From: Flavobacterium marginilacus
Lineage (GTDB): Bacteria; Bacteroidota; Bacteroidia; Flavobacteriales; Flavobacteriaceae
DNA length: 64,000 nt
Assembly: GCF_026870155.1 (NCBI RefSeq)
Contig: NZ_CP113975.1
Coordinates: forward strand, 4,774,001-4,838,000
Direction of reading: 5' to 3'
Positions 7,890 to 16,267 of this stretch are shown piece by piece. A program made the position numbers and the translations under genes. How positions within the stretch are numbered: position 1 is the stretch's first letter; each line of letters begins with the position of its first letter. Below the pieces are notes generated by a model. It saw only the letters and a program-made list of their open reading frames with translations. It ran no database searches and was not told where the DNA came from.

Positions 7890-8870
7890 TTGATTACAGC
7901 CAGCGACATATTTACCATTTCGAGTCAGAAGCAATTTGAAAAAACAGCTTTAAAAGTATTCCGCCATCAATATGAAAACAATTTGGTTTATAAGGAATTC
8001 TGCGATTTACTAAAAAAAAAACCACAGAAAGTAAAGTCACTGCATCAGATTCCGTTTTTACCTATTCAGTTTTTCAAAAGCCATGATGTTGTCTCAAACA
8101 GCGAGCCTATCCAGACCACTTTCACCAGCAGCGGGACAACTGGAGCTATAACCAGCAGGCATTTAGTTACCGATATTTCTGTATACGAAGAAAGCTACCG
8201 CAAAGGTTTTTCTCAATTTTACGGAAATATAGAAGATTATGTAATTCTGGCACTGCTTCCTTCCTATCTGGAAAGAGAAGGTTCATCATTAATACACATG
8301 GTCGAAGATTTAATACAGCTTACTAATAACAGTGATAGTGGTTTTTACCTCAACAATCATGACGAACTAATCCAAAAACTCATTGAACTGGACGAAGCTG
8401 GACAGAATGTTATTCTAATTGGAGTTACCTATGCCTTATTAGATTTAATCGAAAAAAGAACATTCCAGCTGCAGCACACCATTATTATGGAAACTGGCGG
8501 GATGAAAGGGAAACGTAAAGAAATGATTCGCGAAGAATTACACGAAGAACTTTGCAGCGGATTTGGCGTTACAGCCATCCACTCGGAATATGGTATGACT
8601 GAACTACTTTCGCAGGCTTATTCTTTAGGAAATGGCATATTTGAATGCCCTTCGTGGATGCAAATTCACATTCGAGATACCGAAGATGCTTTGACATATA
8701 TAAGTGACGGTAAAACGGGCGGAATAAACGTAATCGACCTAGCGAATATCAATTCCTGTTCGTTTATAGCCACGCAGGATTTGGGCAAAAAATATCCCAA
8801 TACCACTTTCGAAGTATTGGGACGTTTTGATAACTCGGATATCCGAGGTTGTAATTTGATGGTGGTTTAA
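7890..8870 (+). CDS. LuxE-like acyl-protein synthetase / acyltransferase
   Basis: The protein (326 aa from the proposed TTG start) belongs to the LuxE/acyl-protein synthetase branch of adenylate-forming enzymes. It shows the nucleotide-binding loop TSSGTTGAITSRH and the later EYGMTELLSQAY motif. Its role in flavobacteria is unclear; activating a carboxylate and passing it to a protein is the family reaction. I prefer TTG 7890 (LITASDIFTISSQ) over ATG 7800, because the N-terminal extension is a Lys/Phe-rich run and a -7 element sits at 7869. The last 81 nt of the gene are present again, diverged, at 9409-9489. The stop overlaps the convergent toxin gene by 4 nt. Confidence 0.75.
   Translation: MITASDIFTISSQKQFEKTALKVFRHQYENNLVYKEFCDLLKKKPQKVKSLHQIPFLPIQFFKSHDVVSNSEPIQTTFTSSGTTGAITSRHLVTDISVYEESYRKGFSQFYGNIEDYVILALLPSYLEREGSSLIHMVEDLIQLTNNSDSGFYLNNHDELIQKLIELDEAGQNVILIGVTYALLDLIEKRTFQLQHTIIMETGGMKGKRKEMIREELHEELCSGFGVTAIHSEYGMTELLSQAYSLGNGIFECPSWMQIHIRDTEDALTYISDGKTGGINVIDLANINSCSFIATQDLGKKYPNTTFEVLGRFDNSDIRGCNLMVV
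8790..8870 (+). repeat. Copy A of the duplicated acyltransferase 3' end
   Basis: These 81 nt encode the last residues of the acyltransferase, from KYPNTTFEVLG to the stop. They match 9409-9489 at 70 of 81 positions, and most of the differences are at third codon positions. Confidence 0.9.
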
Positions 8871-9121
8871 TCGTAAATATCTTTCCGATGTCCTAAATCG
8901 ATAACTTCTATCACAAGAATATTGTCAAATATTTCATAAATCACTCGATAATCACCTACTCTAATCCTGTATCCTTTTCTGCCTTTTAGCTTTCGGTATC
9001 CTTGCGGTCTTGGATTTTCTGCTAAAGCATAAATTTCTTTTTTGATTACAGAATAATTTGGCTCATTAATTTTCACTAATATCTTCAAAACTTTACTCCT
9101 AAATTCAATAGTGTAAGCCAT
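8867..9121 (-). CDS. RelE/ParE-family toxin
   Basis: This 84-aa protein has the RelE/ParE superfamily pattern: MAYTIEFRSKVLKILVKI at the start, NPRPQGYRKLKGRKGYRIRVGDYRVIYEI in the middle, and a C-terminal VIEVIDLGHRKDIYD. The basic residues of the GYRIRVGDYRVIY stretch are those that in RelE act on ribosome-bound mRNA. The start codon overlaps the antitoxin stop by 1 nt, so translation is coupled. The pair sits between the two copies of the acyltransferase gene end, which marks it as a recent insertion. Confidence 0.85.
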   Translation of the reverse strand: MAYTIEFRSKVLKILVKINEPNYSVIKKEIYALAENPRPQGYRKLKGRKGYRIRVGDYRVIYEIFDNILVIEVIDLGHRKDIYD

Positions 9122-9327
9122 TATTTTAACGATTTTCGTTTTTCTTCTATAATTTTAAAGGCTTCATCAATAGAAATCCGATAACCATCATCATCTCTCT
9201 TGGCCTCATCATACAAACGAACATCTTCTAAATCTTCGAGTTTTTCAATCAATTTATTATATTTTTCTATAGGCATAACGACAGCCGTTCTTTTGCCTTT
9301 TTCATCTGTCAAAAATTGAGTTCCCAT
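9121..9327 (-). CDS. Antitoxin partner (Phd/YefM-like)
   Basis: This 68-aa protein lies directly upstream of the RelE-type toxin with a 1-nt overlap. The N-terminus (MGTQFLTDEKGKRTAVVMPIEKYNKLIEKLEDLED) fits a Phd/YefM-like DNA-binding strand-helix region. The acidic C-terminal half (YDEAKRDDDGYRISIDEAFKIIEE) would wrap the toxin. A near-consensus -7 element (TAACTTTA) lies upstream on the minus strand. Autorepression is usual for the family but is not visible here as a clear palindrome. Confidence 0.8.
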   Translation of the reverse strand: MGTQFLTDEKGKRTAVVMPIEKYNKLIEKLEDLEDVRLYDEAKRDDDGYRISIDEAFKIIEEKRKSLK

Positions 9328-9408
9328 AGTGCATACATATTTATATAGTAAAGTTAGACAATTATTTCACTCAAATCACCACATGAAAGAAAAAGAACTT
9401 TCAAACAA

Positions 9409-9489
9409 AAAAATCCCAACACCACTTTCGAAGTATTGGGACGTTTTGATAATTCTGATATTCGCGGATGTAATCTGATGATTATTTAA
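9409..9489 (+). pseudogene. Copy B: detached 3' end of a LuxE-like gene
   Basis: The frame reads KNPNTTFEVLGRF...CNLMII and a stop, homologous to the end of the acyltransferase at 8790-8870 (about 86% nucleotide identity). The changes are almost all synonymous or conservative (VV to II at the end), so this piece diverged while part of a working gene. It has no start and no upstream remainder. The toxin-antitoxin module lies exactly between the two copies. Confidence 0.85.
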
Positions 9490-9547
9490 ATTGTTTAAAA
9501 AGTTTAAGTATATAATAACTTAAATTTTTATTTACGATTAAACTTTT

Positions 9548-10846
9548 TTAAACTGCCCTAACAATAAAGTAATTCTTTTTGCCGCTTTGCAGCAATACAA
9601 ATTCATTATTGATTAAATCATTCATTGACAAAACAAAATCTTCTTTTATTTTCTCTCTGTTTACCGAAATAGAATTCGCAGTTAAAGCGCGTCTAGCTTC
9701 TCCATTTGATTTAAAGAAACCCGTTTTTTCATTTAAAACCGAAATAATATCCAGACCTGATTCAATATCAGATTTAGTAATTTCTGCTTGAGGAACGCCA
9801 TCAAAAACTTCTAAAAAAGTAGCCGAATCCAATTGTTTCAAATCTTCTGCATTTGAGTTTCCAAATAATATATTCGATGCTTGAATCGCTTTTTCTAATT
9901 CTTCTTTTGAATGCACAAAAACAGTCAATTCCTCCGCTAATTTCTTTTGTAAAACTCTTAAATGCGGCGCAGTTTTATGCTCTTCAATTAAAGTTTCAAT
10001 TGTGTCTTTATCTAAAAAAGTAAAGATTTTTATATATTTTTCAGCATCAACATCAGTAGTATTCAGCCAAAACTGGTAAAACTTATAAACCGAAGTTTTA
10101 TCTGCAGTCAGCCATACGTTTCCGCCTTCAGACTTTCCGAATTTAGAACCATCGGCTTTAGTAATCAGCGGGCAGGTCATTGCAAAAGCTTTGGCTTCTT
10201 CACCTACATTCATTCTGCGCACTAATTCAGTTCCAGTGGTGATATTTCCCCATTGATCTGAACCTCCCATTTGCAGTAAGCAATTGTATTCTTTATGCAG
10301 ATGATAGAAATCGTACCCTTGAATCAATTGGTAGGTAAACTCCGTAAACGACATTCCCTCGCCTTCACCAGACAAACGCTTCTTCACAGAATCTTTAGCC
10401 ATCATATAATTCACCGTGATTCTTTTACCCACATCTCGTGCAAAATTGATGAATGACAAACCTTTCATCCAATCGTAGTTATTTACCAAAACCGGCGCAT
10501 TTGCTGCCGTATCGTTAAAGTCCAAAAATCGAGACAAAACGCCTTTTATTCCTTCAACATTTTTATTTAAAGTAACCTCATCCAATAAATTTCTCTCGTC
10601 CGATTTCCCCGAAGGATCTCCAATCATTCCTGTAGCTCCACCCACCAAAGCTATTGGTTTGTGTCCGAAATTTTTAAGGTGAACCAATAAGATAATCGGC
10701 ACCAGACTCCCAATATGCAGTGAATCTGACGTAGGGTCAAATCCAATATAAGTCGTTGTCATTTCTTTTAAAAGCTGTTCTTCGGTTCCAGGCATGATAT
10801 CGTGAACCAATCCGCGCCATTGTAATTCGGAAATAATATTTTTCAT
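9548..10846 (-). CDS. tyrS: Tyrosyl-tRNA synthetase
   Basis: This class I aminoacyl-tRNA synthetase charges tRNA-Tyr (432 aa). The catalytic domain has a HIGH-type motif (DSLHIGSLVP), the tyrosine-pocket region (YDFYHLHKEYNCLLQMGGSDQWGN) and the KMSKS-type loop KFGKSEGG. A C-terminal S4-like RNA-binding domain ends FVLLQSGKKNYFIVRA. The start chosen is the ATG at 10846 (MKNIISELQWRGL). An upstream in-frame ATG at 10885 would lie before the -7 element at 10869-10876 and adds an unlikely N-terminus. Confidence 0.97.
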   Translation of the reverse strand: MKNIISELQWRGLVHDIMPGTEEQLLKEMTTTYIGFDPTSDSLHIGSLVPIILLVHLKNFGHKPIALVGGATGMIGDPSGKSDERNLLDEVTLNKNVEGIKGVLSRFLDFNDTAANAPVLVNNYDWMKGLSFINFARDVGKRITVNYMMAKDSVKKRLSGEGEGMSFTEFTYQLIQGYDFYHLHKEYNCLLQMGGSDQWGNITTGTELVRRMNVGEEAKAFAMTCPLITKADGSKFGKSEGGNVWLTADKTSVYKFYQFWLNTTDVDAEKYIKIFTFLDKDTIETLIEEHKTAPHLRVLQKKLAEELTVFVHSKEELEKAIQASNILFGNSNAEDLKQLDSATFLEVFDGVPQAEITKSDIESGLDIISVLNEKTGFFKSNGEARRALTANSISVNREKIKEDFVLSMNDLINNEFVLLQSGKKNYFIVRAV

Positions 10847-10868
10847 TTCTATAAAAATCAATTTTGAG

Positions 10869-10876
10869 CAAAGATA
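10869..10876 (-). promoter_or_regulatory. -7 promoter element of tyrS
   Basis: On the minus strand this reads TATCTTTG, a full match to TAnnTTTG, 22 nt before the tyrS ATG. It rules out the longer start at 10885. Confidence 0.6.
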
Positions 10877-10971
10877 GTGATTCAATTATGAATTATAAAT
10901 TATGAATTATGAATTGAGTCAACAAAACCATACTCCTCAATTTTAAGGGTTCTAAAACTTTCAACAAAAAA

Positions 10972-11005
10972 CTTAGAAACTTAGAAACTTAGAAACTTTA
11001 AACTT
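10972..11005. repeat. Short tandem array, 8-bp unit CTTAGAAA
   Basis: Three exact copies of CTTAGAAA (10972-10995) and a degenerate fourth stand just upstream of the epimerase promoter. A variant array with the same 8-bp unit, inverted, lies in the leuS leader at 23292-23330. Confidence 0.75.
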
Positions 11006-11007
11006 AT

Positions 11008-11015
11008 TACATTTG
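11008..11015 (+). promoter_or_regulatory. -7 promoter element of the epimerase gene
   Basis: TACATTTG matches TAnnTTTG, and the ATG follows only 6 nt later. The transcript would be leaderless or nearly so. Confidence 0.5.
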
Positions 11016-11020
11016 TCAAT

Positions 11021-12010
11021 ATGATATTAGTTACAGGGGGAACAGGTTTAGTGGGCGCGCATCTCTTAATTCACTTAACAGAAAAAGGTGAGCAAGTTCG
11101 TGCTATTTATAGAAATTTGGATAACATCCAAAAGACAAAATCACTGTTTTCACTGTACAAAAAAGATTCATTTTTCGAGTTAATCGAATGGATTCAAGCT
11201 GATATTCTAGACATTCCGTCTTTAGAGAATGCTTTTCAGGGAATTGACAAAGTGTATCACTGCGCGGCTATAATTTCATTTGATCCAAAAGATGAAAACC
11301 TTGTCCGAAAAACAAACATTGAAGGCACGGCAAACATTGTTAATTTTTGCCTGAATTATAACATCCAAAAACTCTGCCATGTCAGTTCTATAGCCGCACT
11401 TGGTGATTTAGCAGCGCATGAATCTATCATTACAGAAGAAACCGAATGGAATCCCGAAAAACTGCACAGCGATTATGCGATTTCAAAATATGGTTCGGAA
11501 ATGGAAATCTGGCGCGGTCAGCAGGAAGGACTGAAAGTAGTAATAGTAAACCCAGGCGTAATTATTGGCCCCGGCTTTTGGGATCAGGGAAGCGGAGAAA
11601 TTTTCAAGAAAGTAAAAAATAAACTGCCTTTCTACACTAAAGGATCTACTGGTTTTGTAGCAGTTACTGATGTTGTAAATATATTGTATGAACTAATGGA
11701 AAGCAATATTCATGGTGAACGCTACACACTCATTAGCCAAAACATTTTGTTTCAGGACTTTTTATTCGCTATTGCTGATGCTTTAAAAGTAAGAAGACCT
11801 AAATATCATGCCACCCCTTTTATCATAAACAGTTTATCGAATTTGGAATGGATAGCTTCAAACCTTTTTGGAAAAAGAAGACAGCTTAGCAAAGCCACTG
11901 CAAGATCTTCTTATTCAACTGATTTATATTCTAATGAAAAAACAAAAAACGCCTTGAATTTTACATTCACAGACGTTTATGATTATATAAAGGAAATTGT
12001 TATTTTGTAG
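11021..12010 (+). CDS. NAD-dependent epimerase/dehydratase (extended SDR)
   Basis: This 329-aa extended short-chain dehydrogenase/reductase has the NAD(P)-binding glycine motif VTGGTGLVGAHLL at residues 4-16 and an acidic loop DILDI. The catalytic SSIAAL / YAISKYGSE motif (YxxxK) is present. The later GFVAVTDVVNILYEL segment is typical of the dihydroflavonol-reductase-like branch. The substrate is unknown. It is expressed from its own promoter, and its end overlaps the convergent DUF4296 gene by 11 nt. The order with DUF4296, dihydroorotase and a GT2 transferase is conserved-looking flavobacterial synteny. Confidence 0.85.
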   Translation: MILVTGGTGLVGAHLLIHLTEKGEQVRAIYRNLDNIQKTKSLFSLYKKDSFFELIEWIQADILDIPSLENAFQGIDKVYHCAAIISFDPKDENLVRKTNIEGTANIVNFCLNYNIQKLCHVSSIAALGDLAAHESIITEETEWNPEKLHSDYAISKYGSEMEIWRGQQEGLKVVIVNPGVIIGPGFWDQGSGEIFKKVKNKLPFYTKGSTGFVAVTDVVNILYELMESNIHGERYTLISQNILFQDFLFAIADALKVRRPKYHATPFIINSLSNLEWIASNLFGKRRQLSKATARSSYSTDLYSNEKTKNALNFTFTDVYDYIKEIVIL

Positions 12011-12569
12011 TTTTATTCGCTTTCTTATGCTTTAGACTCTTTTCTTTTTTTGTTTTATTTAGAGAATCTTTCTTTTTAGTTTTTAATCCCTTCTCTTTTT
12101 TAGCCTTTTCAATAGAATCTTTTTCTTTTTTAATTTTTAACTCTTTGTCTTTTTTGACTTTATTAATAGAATCCTGTATTTTTTTTGCTTTTGCTTTTTT
12201 AAGTGCTGCTTCCTTTTTTTCAGCTTTTTTATTAATCAGATCCACTGCATCTTTCTCTTTCTTTAATCGGCCGTTTATCTCATCAAACATCTTTTTATAT
12301 TCTCTATAATCAGAAGCGTAATAAGCATTACTTTTTGCAAACTGAATGCTGTCTACTTTATATTTAGTAAAAATATACGTCTTTGGATTGATTCCGTTTT
12401 TATATAGCGTATTAGGATCCTGATATCTCATAGCATCCAAAAGCGAAATATCATAAAAAATAGCGGACATCGTCTTTTTATCAATAAGATTATCCGGCCT
12501 TTCAACCAAATCCTTATTGCAGCTAAAAAATGAAACAGCCAGTACAAAAAGAGACAGTATCTTTCTCAT
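12000..12569 (-). CDS. DUF4296 lipoprotein with Lys-rich tail
   Basis: This 189-aa protein has a lipobox ending SFFSCNKDL, so it is lipid-anchored. Residues about 25-100 match the DUF4296 pattern (RPDNLIDKKTMSAIFYDISLLDA, YIFTKYKVDSIQFAKSNAYYASDYREYKKMFDEI). The last 90 residues are a highly charged low-complexity coiled-coil tail of KKxK, DSI and KKEK repeats. No activity is known for the family. It is downstream of the dihydroorotase by 10 nt, so probably cotranscribed. Confidence 0.85.
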   Translation of the reverse strand: MRKILSLFVLAVSFFSCNKDLVERPDNLIDKKTMSAIFYDISLLDAMRYQDPNTLYKNGINPKTYIFTKYKVDSIQFAKSNAYYASDYREYKKMFDEINGRLKKEKDAVDLINKKAEKKEAALKKAKAKKIQDSINKVKKDKELKIKKEKDSIEKAKKEKGLKTKKKDSLNKTKKEKSLKHKKANKTTK

Positions 12570-12579
12570 ATTCTATTTA

Positions 12580-13920
12580 TTATCGGTCAAATAAGATTCT
12601 TTGTCCAGCACGTATATCTTTTACTTTAAACCCGGAATACACCAGCTTACCATTAACAAAAGTATGCGTAACTCTAGATTTAAAAGTAAACTTTTCAAAA
12701 GGAGACCAGCCGCATTTTGAAAGTATATTTTCTTTTTTCACACTCCAAGGCAGACCTGAATTGATAATTACCAAGTCGGCATAATACCCCTCCTTAATAA
12801 ACCCTCTTTTTTCAATTTTAAAAATTTTAGCAGGATTATGACACATCTTCTCGACGATTTTCTCAATACTTATCTTTCCTTGATGATATGCTTCAAACAT
12901 TGCCACAAGAGCGTGCTGCACCAGCGGACCTCCCGAAGGAGCCTGCAGATATTTCTGCTGTTTTTCTTCCAGTGTGTGAGGTGCATGATCAGTAGCAATT
13001 ACATCAATACGGCCGTCATTCAGCGCTTCCCATAGCACTTTTCGGTCATTAGCAGTTTTTACAGCTGGATTCCATTTTATAAAATTGCCTTTAGTTTCAT
13101 AATCATCATTGGTAAACCATAAATGATGCACGCAGACTTCGGCAGTAATCTTTTTTTCTTCCAATGGAATTTTATTGGTAAACAGTTCCATTTCCTTTGC
13201 TGTAGAAAGATGAAAAACATGCAGTCTTGCTCCTGTTTTTTTAGCCAGAGCAATCGCTTTTGATGAAGACAGATAACAAGCCTCTTCACTGCGGATAAGA
13301 TGATGATCCGTTACAGGAACGTCTTCGCCATATTCTTCTTTATATTTTTCTAAATTATCTTTGATAGTCTGCTCATCTTCACAATGAACCGCAATGAGCA
13401 TAGAAGTACATGAAAATATCTTCTCCAGTACTGCTTCATTATCTACCAGCATATTTCCAGTAGAAGAGCCGAGGAATATTTTGATCCCAGCAACATTTTT
13501 AGGATTGGTTTTTAATACTTCTTCCAGATTATCATTGGTAGCACCCATCATAAAAGAATAATTGGCAAAAGACTTCTCAGAAGCGATTTGATATTTTTCT
13601 TCTAAAATTTGCTGGGTAACAGCATTAGGAACAGTGTTAGGCTGTTCTATAAAAGAGGTAATTCCTCCTGCAACTGCAGCTCTGGACTCGGATTCTATAT
13701 CTCCTTTATGAGTAAGTCCAGGTTCTCTAAAATGCACCTGATCATCTATAACTCCAGGGATAAGATAATTTCCTTCGGCATCAATAATCATACAGTCAGA
13801 TGATTTCAGGCTGATATTATCCGAAATCTCAACTATAAGATCATTGTCTATAAGAACATCTCCTTCAAAAATAACTCCTTCATTTACTATTTTAGCATTT
13901 TTAATTAAATATCTATTCAT
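12580..13920 (-). CDS. pyrC: Dihydroorotase (type I, AllB-like)
   Basis: This 446-aa amidohydrolase would close carbamoyl-aspartate to dihydroorotate in pyrimidine synthesis. Seen are GVIDDQVHFREPGLTHKGD near residue 60, the lysine position GIKIFLGSSTGN, HCEDE, FHLSTA and the catalytic IATDHAPHT. The usual HxH metal pair at the start of the barrel reads QVH, so one zinc ligand is replaced by Gln. Very similar bacteroidete proteins are annotated as dihydroorotase, so this may be a subfamily trait. It is translated just after the glycosyltransferase (11-nt gap), so an operon is likely. Confidence 0.87.
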   Translation of the reverse strand: MNRYLIKNAKIVNEGVIFEGDVLIDNDLIVEISDNISLKSSDCMIIDAEGNYLIPGVIDDQVHFREPGLTHKGDIESESRAAVAGGITSFIEQPNTVPNAVTQQILEEKYQIASEKSFANYSFMMGATNDNLEEVLKTNPKNVAGIKIFLGSSTGNMLVDNEAVLEKIFSCTSMLIAVHCEDEQTIKDNLEKYKEEYGEDVPVTDHHLIRSEEACYLSSSKAIALAKKTGARLHVFHLSTAKEMELFTNKIPLEEKKITAEVCVHHLWFTNDDYETKGNFIKWNPAVKTANDRKVLWEALNDGRIDVIATDHAPHTLEEKQQKYLQAPSGGPLVQHALVAMFEAYHQGKISIEKIVEKMCHNPAKIFKIEKRGFIKEGYYADLVIINSGLPWSVKKENILSKCGWSPFEKFTFKSRVTHTFVNGKLVYSGFKVKDIRAGQRILFDR

Positions 13921-13931
13921 AGCATATTCTT

Positions 13932-14657
13932 TTACAAACTGTTAAATATTTTTTTTAAACGCAACAAAATAACACCAAATACAGCTTCAATTATTATCGA
14001 ATTACTCATCTTAGATTGTCCCTTAGTCCTATCGGTAAAAATAATCGGCACTTCGGCGATGGATAATTTTTTACAATAAGTACGGTATTTCATTTCAATC
14101 TGAAAAGCATAACCAACAAACCTGATTTTATCCAGATTGATTGATTCGAGCACTATCCTTTTATAACATACAAAGCCAGCGGTTGCATCATGTATTTTCA
14201 TTCCGGTAATTATACGTACATATACTGAGGCAAAATAAGACATCAAAACACGGCTTAAAGGCCAATTGACAACATTAACTCCTGTTACATATCGTGAACC
14301 TATCGCCAGATCAGCATCTCCAAAATGGCAGGCATCGTATAATTTCTCTAAATCATTAGGGTTGTGAGAAAAATCAGCGTCCATTTCAAAAATGAAATCA
14401 TAATTATTTTTTAGTGCCCATTTAAAACCGTGAACATAAGCTGTTCCTAAGCCTGATTTTTTGGTTCTTTCTTCTAAAAATAACCTGCCTCCATACTCAT
14501 CCTGAAGCGTGGCTACTTTATCTGCAGTATGATCCGGAGAGTTGTCATCAATAACCAAGACATGGAAAGATTTGCGTTGAGAGAGCACAGCTCTGATAAT
14601 GCTTTCGATGTTTTCAATTTCGTTATAGGTAGGAATTATAACAAGGCAGCTGTTCAT
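13932..14657 (-). CDS. Polyprenol monophosphomannose synthase-like GT2 glycosyltransferase
   Basis: This 241-aa family 2 glycosyltransferase resembles dolichol-phosphate mannose synthase: VIIPTYNEIENIESII at the N-terminus, the DDNSPDHTAD loop, the metal-binding DADFSHNP motif, GSRYVTG, and an acceptor-side FTDRTKGQSKMS stretch. It would transfer a sugar from a nucleotide donor to a polyprenyl phosphate at the cytoplasmic face. It has no C-terminal membrane segments, so it is the short, soluble form. It is divergent from the DUF4271 gene and upstream of the dihydroorotase. Confidence 0.85.
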   Translation of the reverse strand: MNSCLVIIPTYNEIENIESIIRAVLSQRKSFHVLVIDDNSPDHTADKVATLQDEYGGRLFLEERTKKSGLGTAYVHGFKWALKNNYDFIFEMDADFSHNPNDLEKLYDACHFGDADLAIGSRYVTGVNVVNWPLSRVLMSYFASVYVRIITGMKIHDATAGFVCYKRIVLESINLDKIRFVGYAFQIEMKYRTYCKKLSIAEVPIIFTDRTKGQSKMSNSIIIEAVFGVILLRLKKIFNSL

Positions 14658-14742
14658 ATTTCGCGTAATTTCGATGCAAAAGTAACCTTTTTATGCCATT
14701 TGATTATTATAAAATTATAATAAATAATGTTATAAAAATCAC

Positions 14743-14750
14743 TAATTTTG
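14743..14750 (+). promoter_or_regulatory. -7 promoter element of the DUF4271 gene
   Basis: TAATTTTG matches TAnnTTTG and stands 8 nt before the ATG at 14759. It excludes the in-frame ATG at 14693 as the start. Confidence 0.5.
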
Positions 14751-14758
14751 CTCTAATT

Positions 14759-15430
14759 ATGACTGAACACCTACTTCATCCGAGAATAACTGATACCAGC
14801 GATTGGGTAACTATAATTTTCATTATGGCTTTTGGGATTATTGCGCTGACCAAATCTATTTATGAAAACCGTTTTGAAGATTTTTCTAAATTAATTTTCT
14901 CCGATAAATATAACAGAATATACAGAGACAGCAGCCACCTTATAGATATGTTCTCCATTACCCTGTTTTTTGTTCAGGTGATCTCTTTTTCATTTTTCAT
15001 CCAAATTTTGCTCAGCCAATTTGGCTACGGAACAAAAACTGACTGGGTACTATTTATTCAGATTTTCACTTTTGTGCTTTATTTTATTTTGGCTAAATTT
15101 TTAATCGAAAAAATTATCGCAACTGCATTTAAAATAGAAGAAATTTCGGAACAATTTAATTTACAAAAGATTAGCTACAGAACATATGCTGGTTTATTAT
15201 TACTCCCAATTGACATTGTTTTATACTATTATAACGCAGCTTTAAAGGACTTACCCCTGCTCATTCTATATGGCATAATCGTTTTGAATGTTTTTCTTTA
15301 TCTGTTCTCAATAAAAAATTACAGAAAAGAAATTTTCAGTAAGTTCTTTTATTTTATTTTATATCTTTGCACTCTCGAAATAGCACCCTATTATTTTATG
15401 TATTATTGGTTTACAAAAGATAGCGTTTAG
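14759..15430 (+). CDS. DUF4271 integral membrane protein
   Basis: This 223-aa protein has about six hydrophobic segments, starting TDTSDWVTIIFIMAFGIIAL and ending EIAPYYFMYYWF. That layout and the position directly before hemD are typical of DUF4271 proteins of flavobacteria. The function is unknown. The start at 14759 (MTEHLLHP) is preferred because the promoter element lies between it and the earlier ATG. The next gene follows after 13 nt, so the two form an operon. Confidence 0.82.
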   Translation: MTEHLLHPRITDTSDWVTIIFIMAFGIIALTKSIYENRFEDFSKLIFSDKYNRIYRDSSHLIDMFSITLFFVQVISFSFFIQILLSQFGYGTKTDWVLFIQIFTFVLYFILAKFLIEKIIATAFKIEEISEQFNLQKISYRTYAGLLLLPIDIVLYYYNAALKDLPLLILYGIIVLNVFLYLFSIKNYRKEIFSKFFYFILYLCTLEIAPYYFMYYWFTKDSV

Positions 15431-15443
15431 AAATTATTTAAAT

Positions 15444-16193
15444 ATGAAAGTGAAAACAATTTTGGTATCACAACCAGAACCTAAAGTGGAAAATTCTCCA
15501 TACTTTGAGCTGCAGCAAAAGCATAAAGTAAAAATTGATTTCAGACCTTTTATTCATGTAGAAGGAGTAAGCGCAAAAGAAATTAGACTTCAAAAAATTG
15601 ATCTAAACAATTATTCTGCTATTATATTGACAAGTAAAAATGCTGTCGATCATTTTTTCAGAGTGGCAGAAGAAATGCGTTATAAGATCCCTGAAGGACT
15701 AAAATACTTTTGTCAATCTGAAGCGATTGCATTTTACCTGCAAAAATATGTAGTGTACAGAAAACGTAAAATCTACGTTGGACCAAAAGATTTTGCTGAT
15801 TTATCACCTTTGATAAAAAAATACAAAGACGAGAAATTCCTGCTTCCTGCTTCGGATCAACTAAACGCAGACATTCCAGTTACATTAAATGCTTTAAAAG
15901 TAGATTGGACTCCTGCTACTTTTTACAAAACTGTCATGAGTGACTTATCTGATTTGGCAGATGTTTATTATGACGTTTTAGCTTTCTTCAGCCCAACCGG
16001 AATCAAATCTTTATACAAAAACTTTCCAGATTTTGAACAAAACAATACTCGAATAGCCGTTTTTGGCAGTACTACTCAAAAAGAAGCTCTTGACCACGGA
16101 TTACGTGTGGACATAATGGCGCCGACACCAGGAACACCATCAATGACAATGGCTTTGGAAAAATACATAGCAGAAGTTAATAAAGCTAAATAG
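15444..16193 (+). CDS. hemD: Uroporphyrinogen-III synthase
   Basis: This 249-aa two-domain cytoplasmic protein fits HemD, which closes hydroxymethylbilane to uroporphyrinogen III in heme synthesis. Seen are VKTILVSQPEPKVENSP, SAIILTSKNAVDHFF, the hinge region, VLAFFSPTGIKSLYKNF and IAVFGSTTQKEALDHG. The sequence of this family is poorly conserved, but the tandem SxNAV / SPTG pattern and length fit well. It ends before a strong terminator. Confidence 0.87.
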   Translation: MKVKTILVSQPEPKVENSPYFELQQKHKVKIDFRPFIHVEGVSAKEIRLQKIDLNNYSAIILTSKNAVDHFFRVAEEMRYKIPEGLKYFCQSEAIAFYLQKYVVYRKRKIYVGPKDFADLSPLIKKYKDEKFLLPASDQLNADIPVTLNALKVDWTPATFYKTVMSDLSDLADVYYDVLAFFSPTGIKSLYKNFPDFEQNNTRIAVFGSTTQKEALDHGLRVDIMAPTPGTPSMTMALEKYIAEVNKAK

Positions 16194-16220
16194 CTCTATA
16201 CTAAAACTGCTGATTTTATA

Positions 16221-16267
16221 AATCCAGATTCCAATTTATGTAAAATTGGAATCTGGATTTTTATTTT
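16221..16267 (+). terminator. Rho-independent terminator after hemD
   Basis: A 17-bp stem starting AATCCAGATTCC has a 5-nt loop and is followed by a T-rich run. Confidence 0.9.

Noticed and set aside
10972..11005. CRISPR-like array
   Set aside because: The repeat unit is 8 bp without spacers and no cas gene is present; no CRISPR array was seen anywhere in the window.
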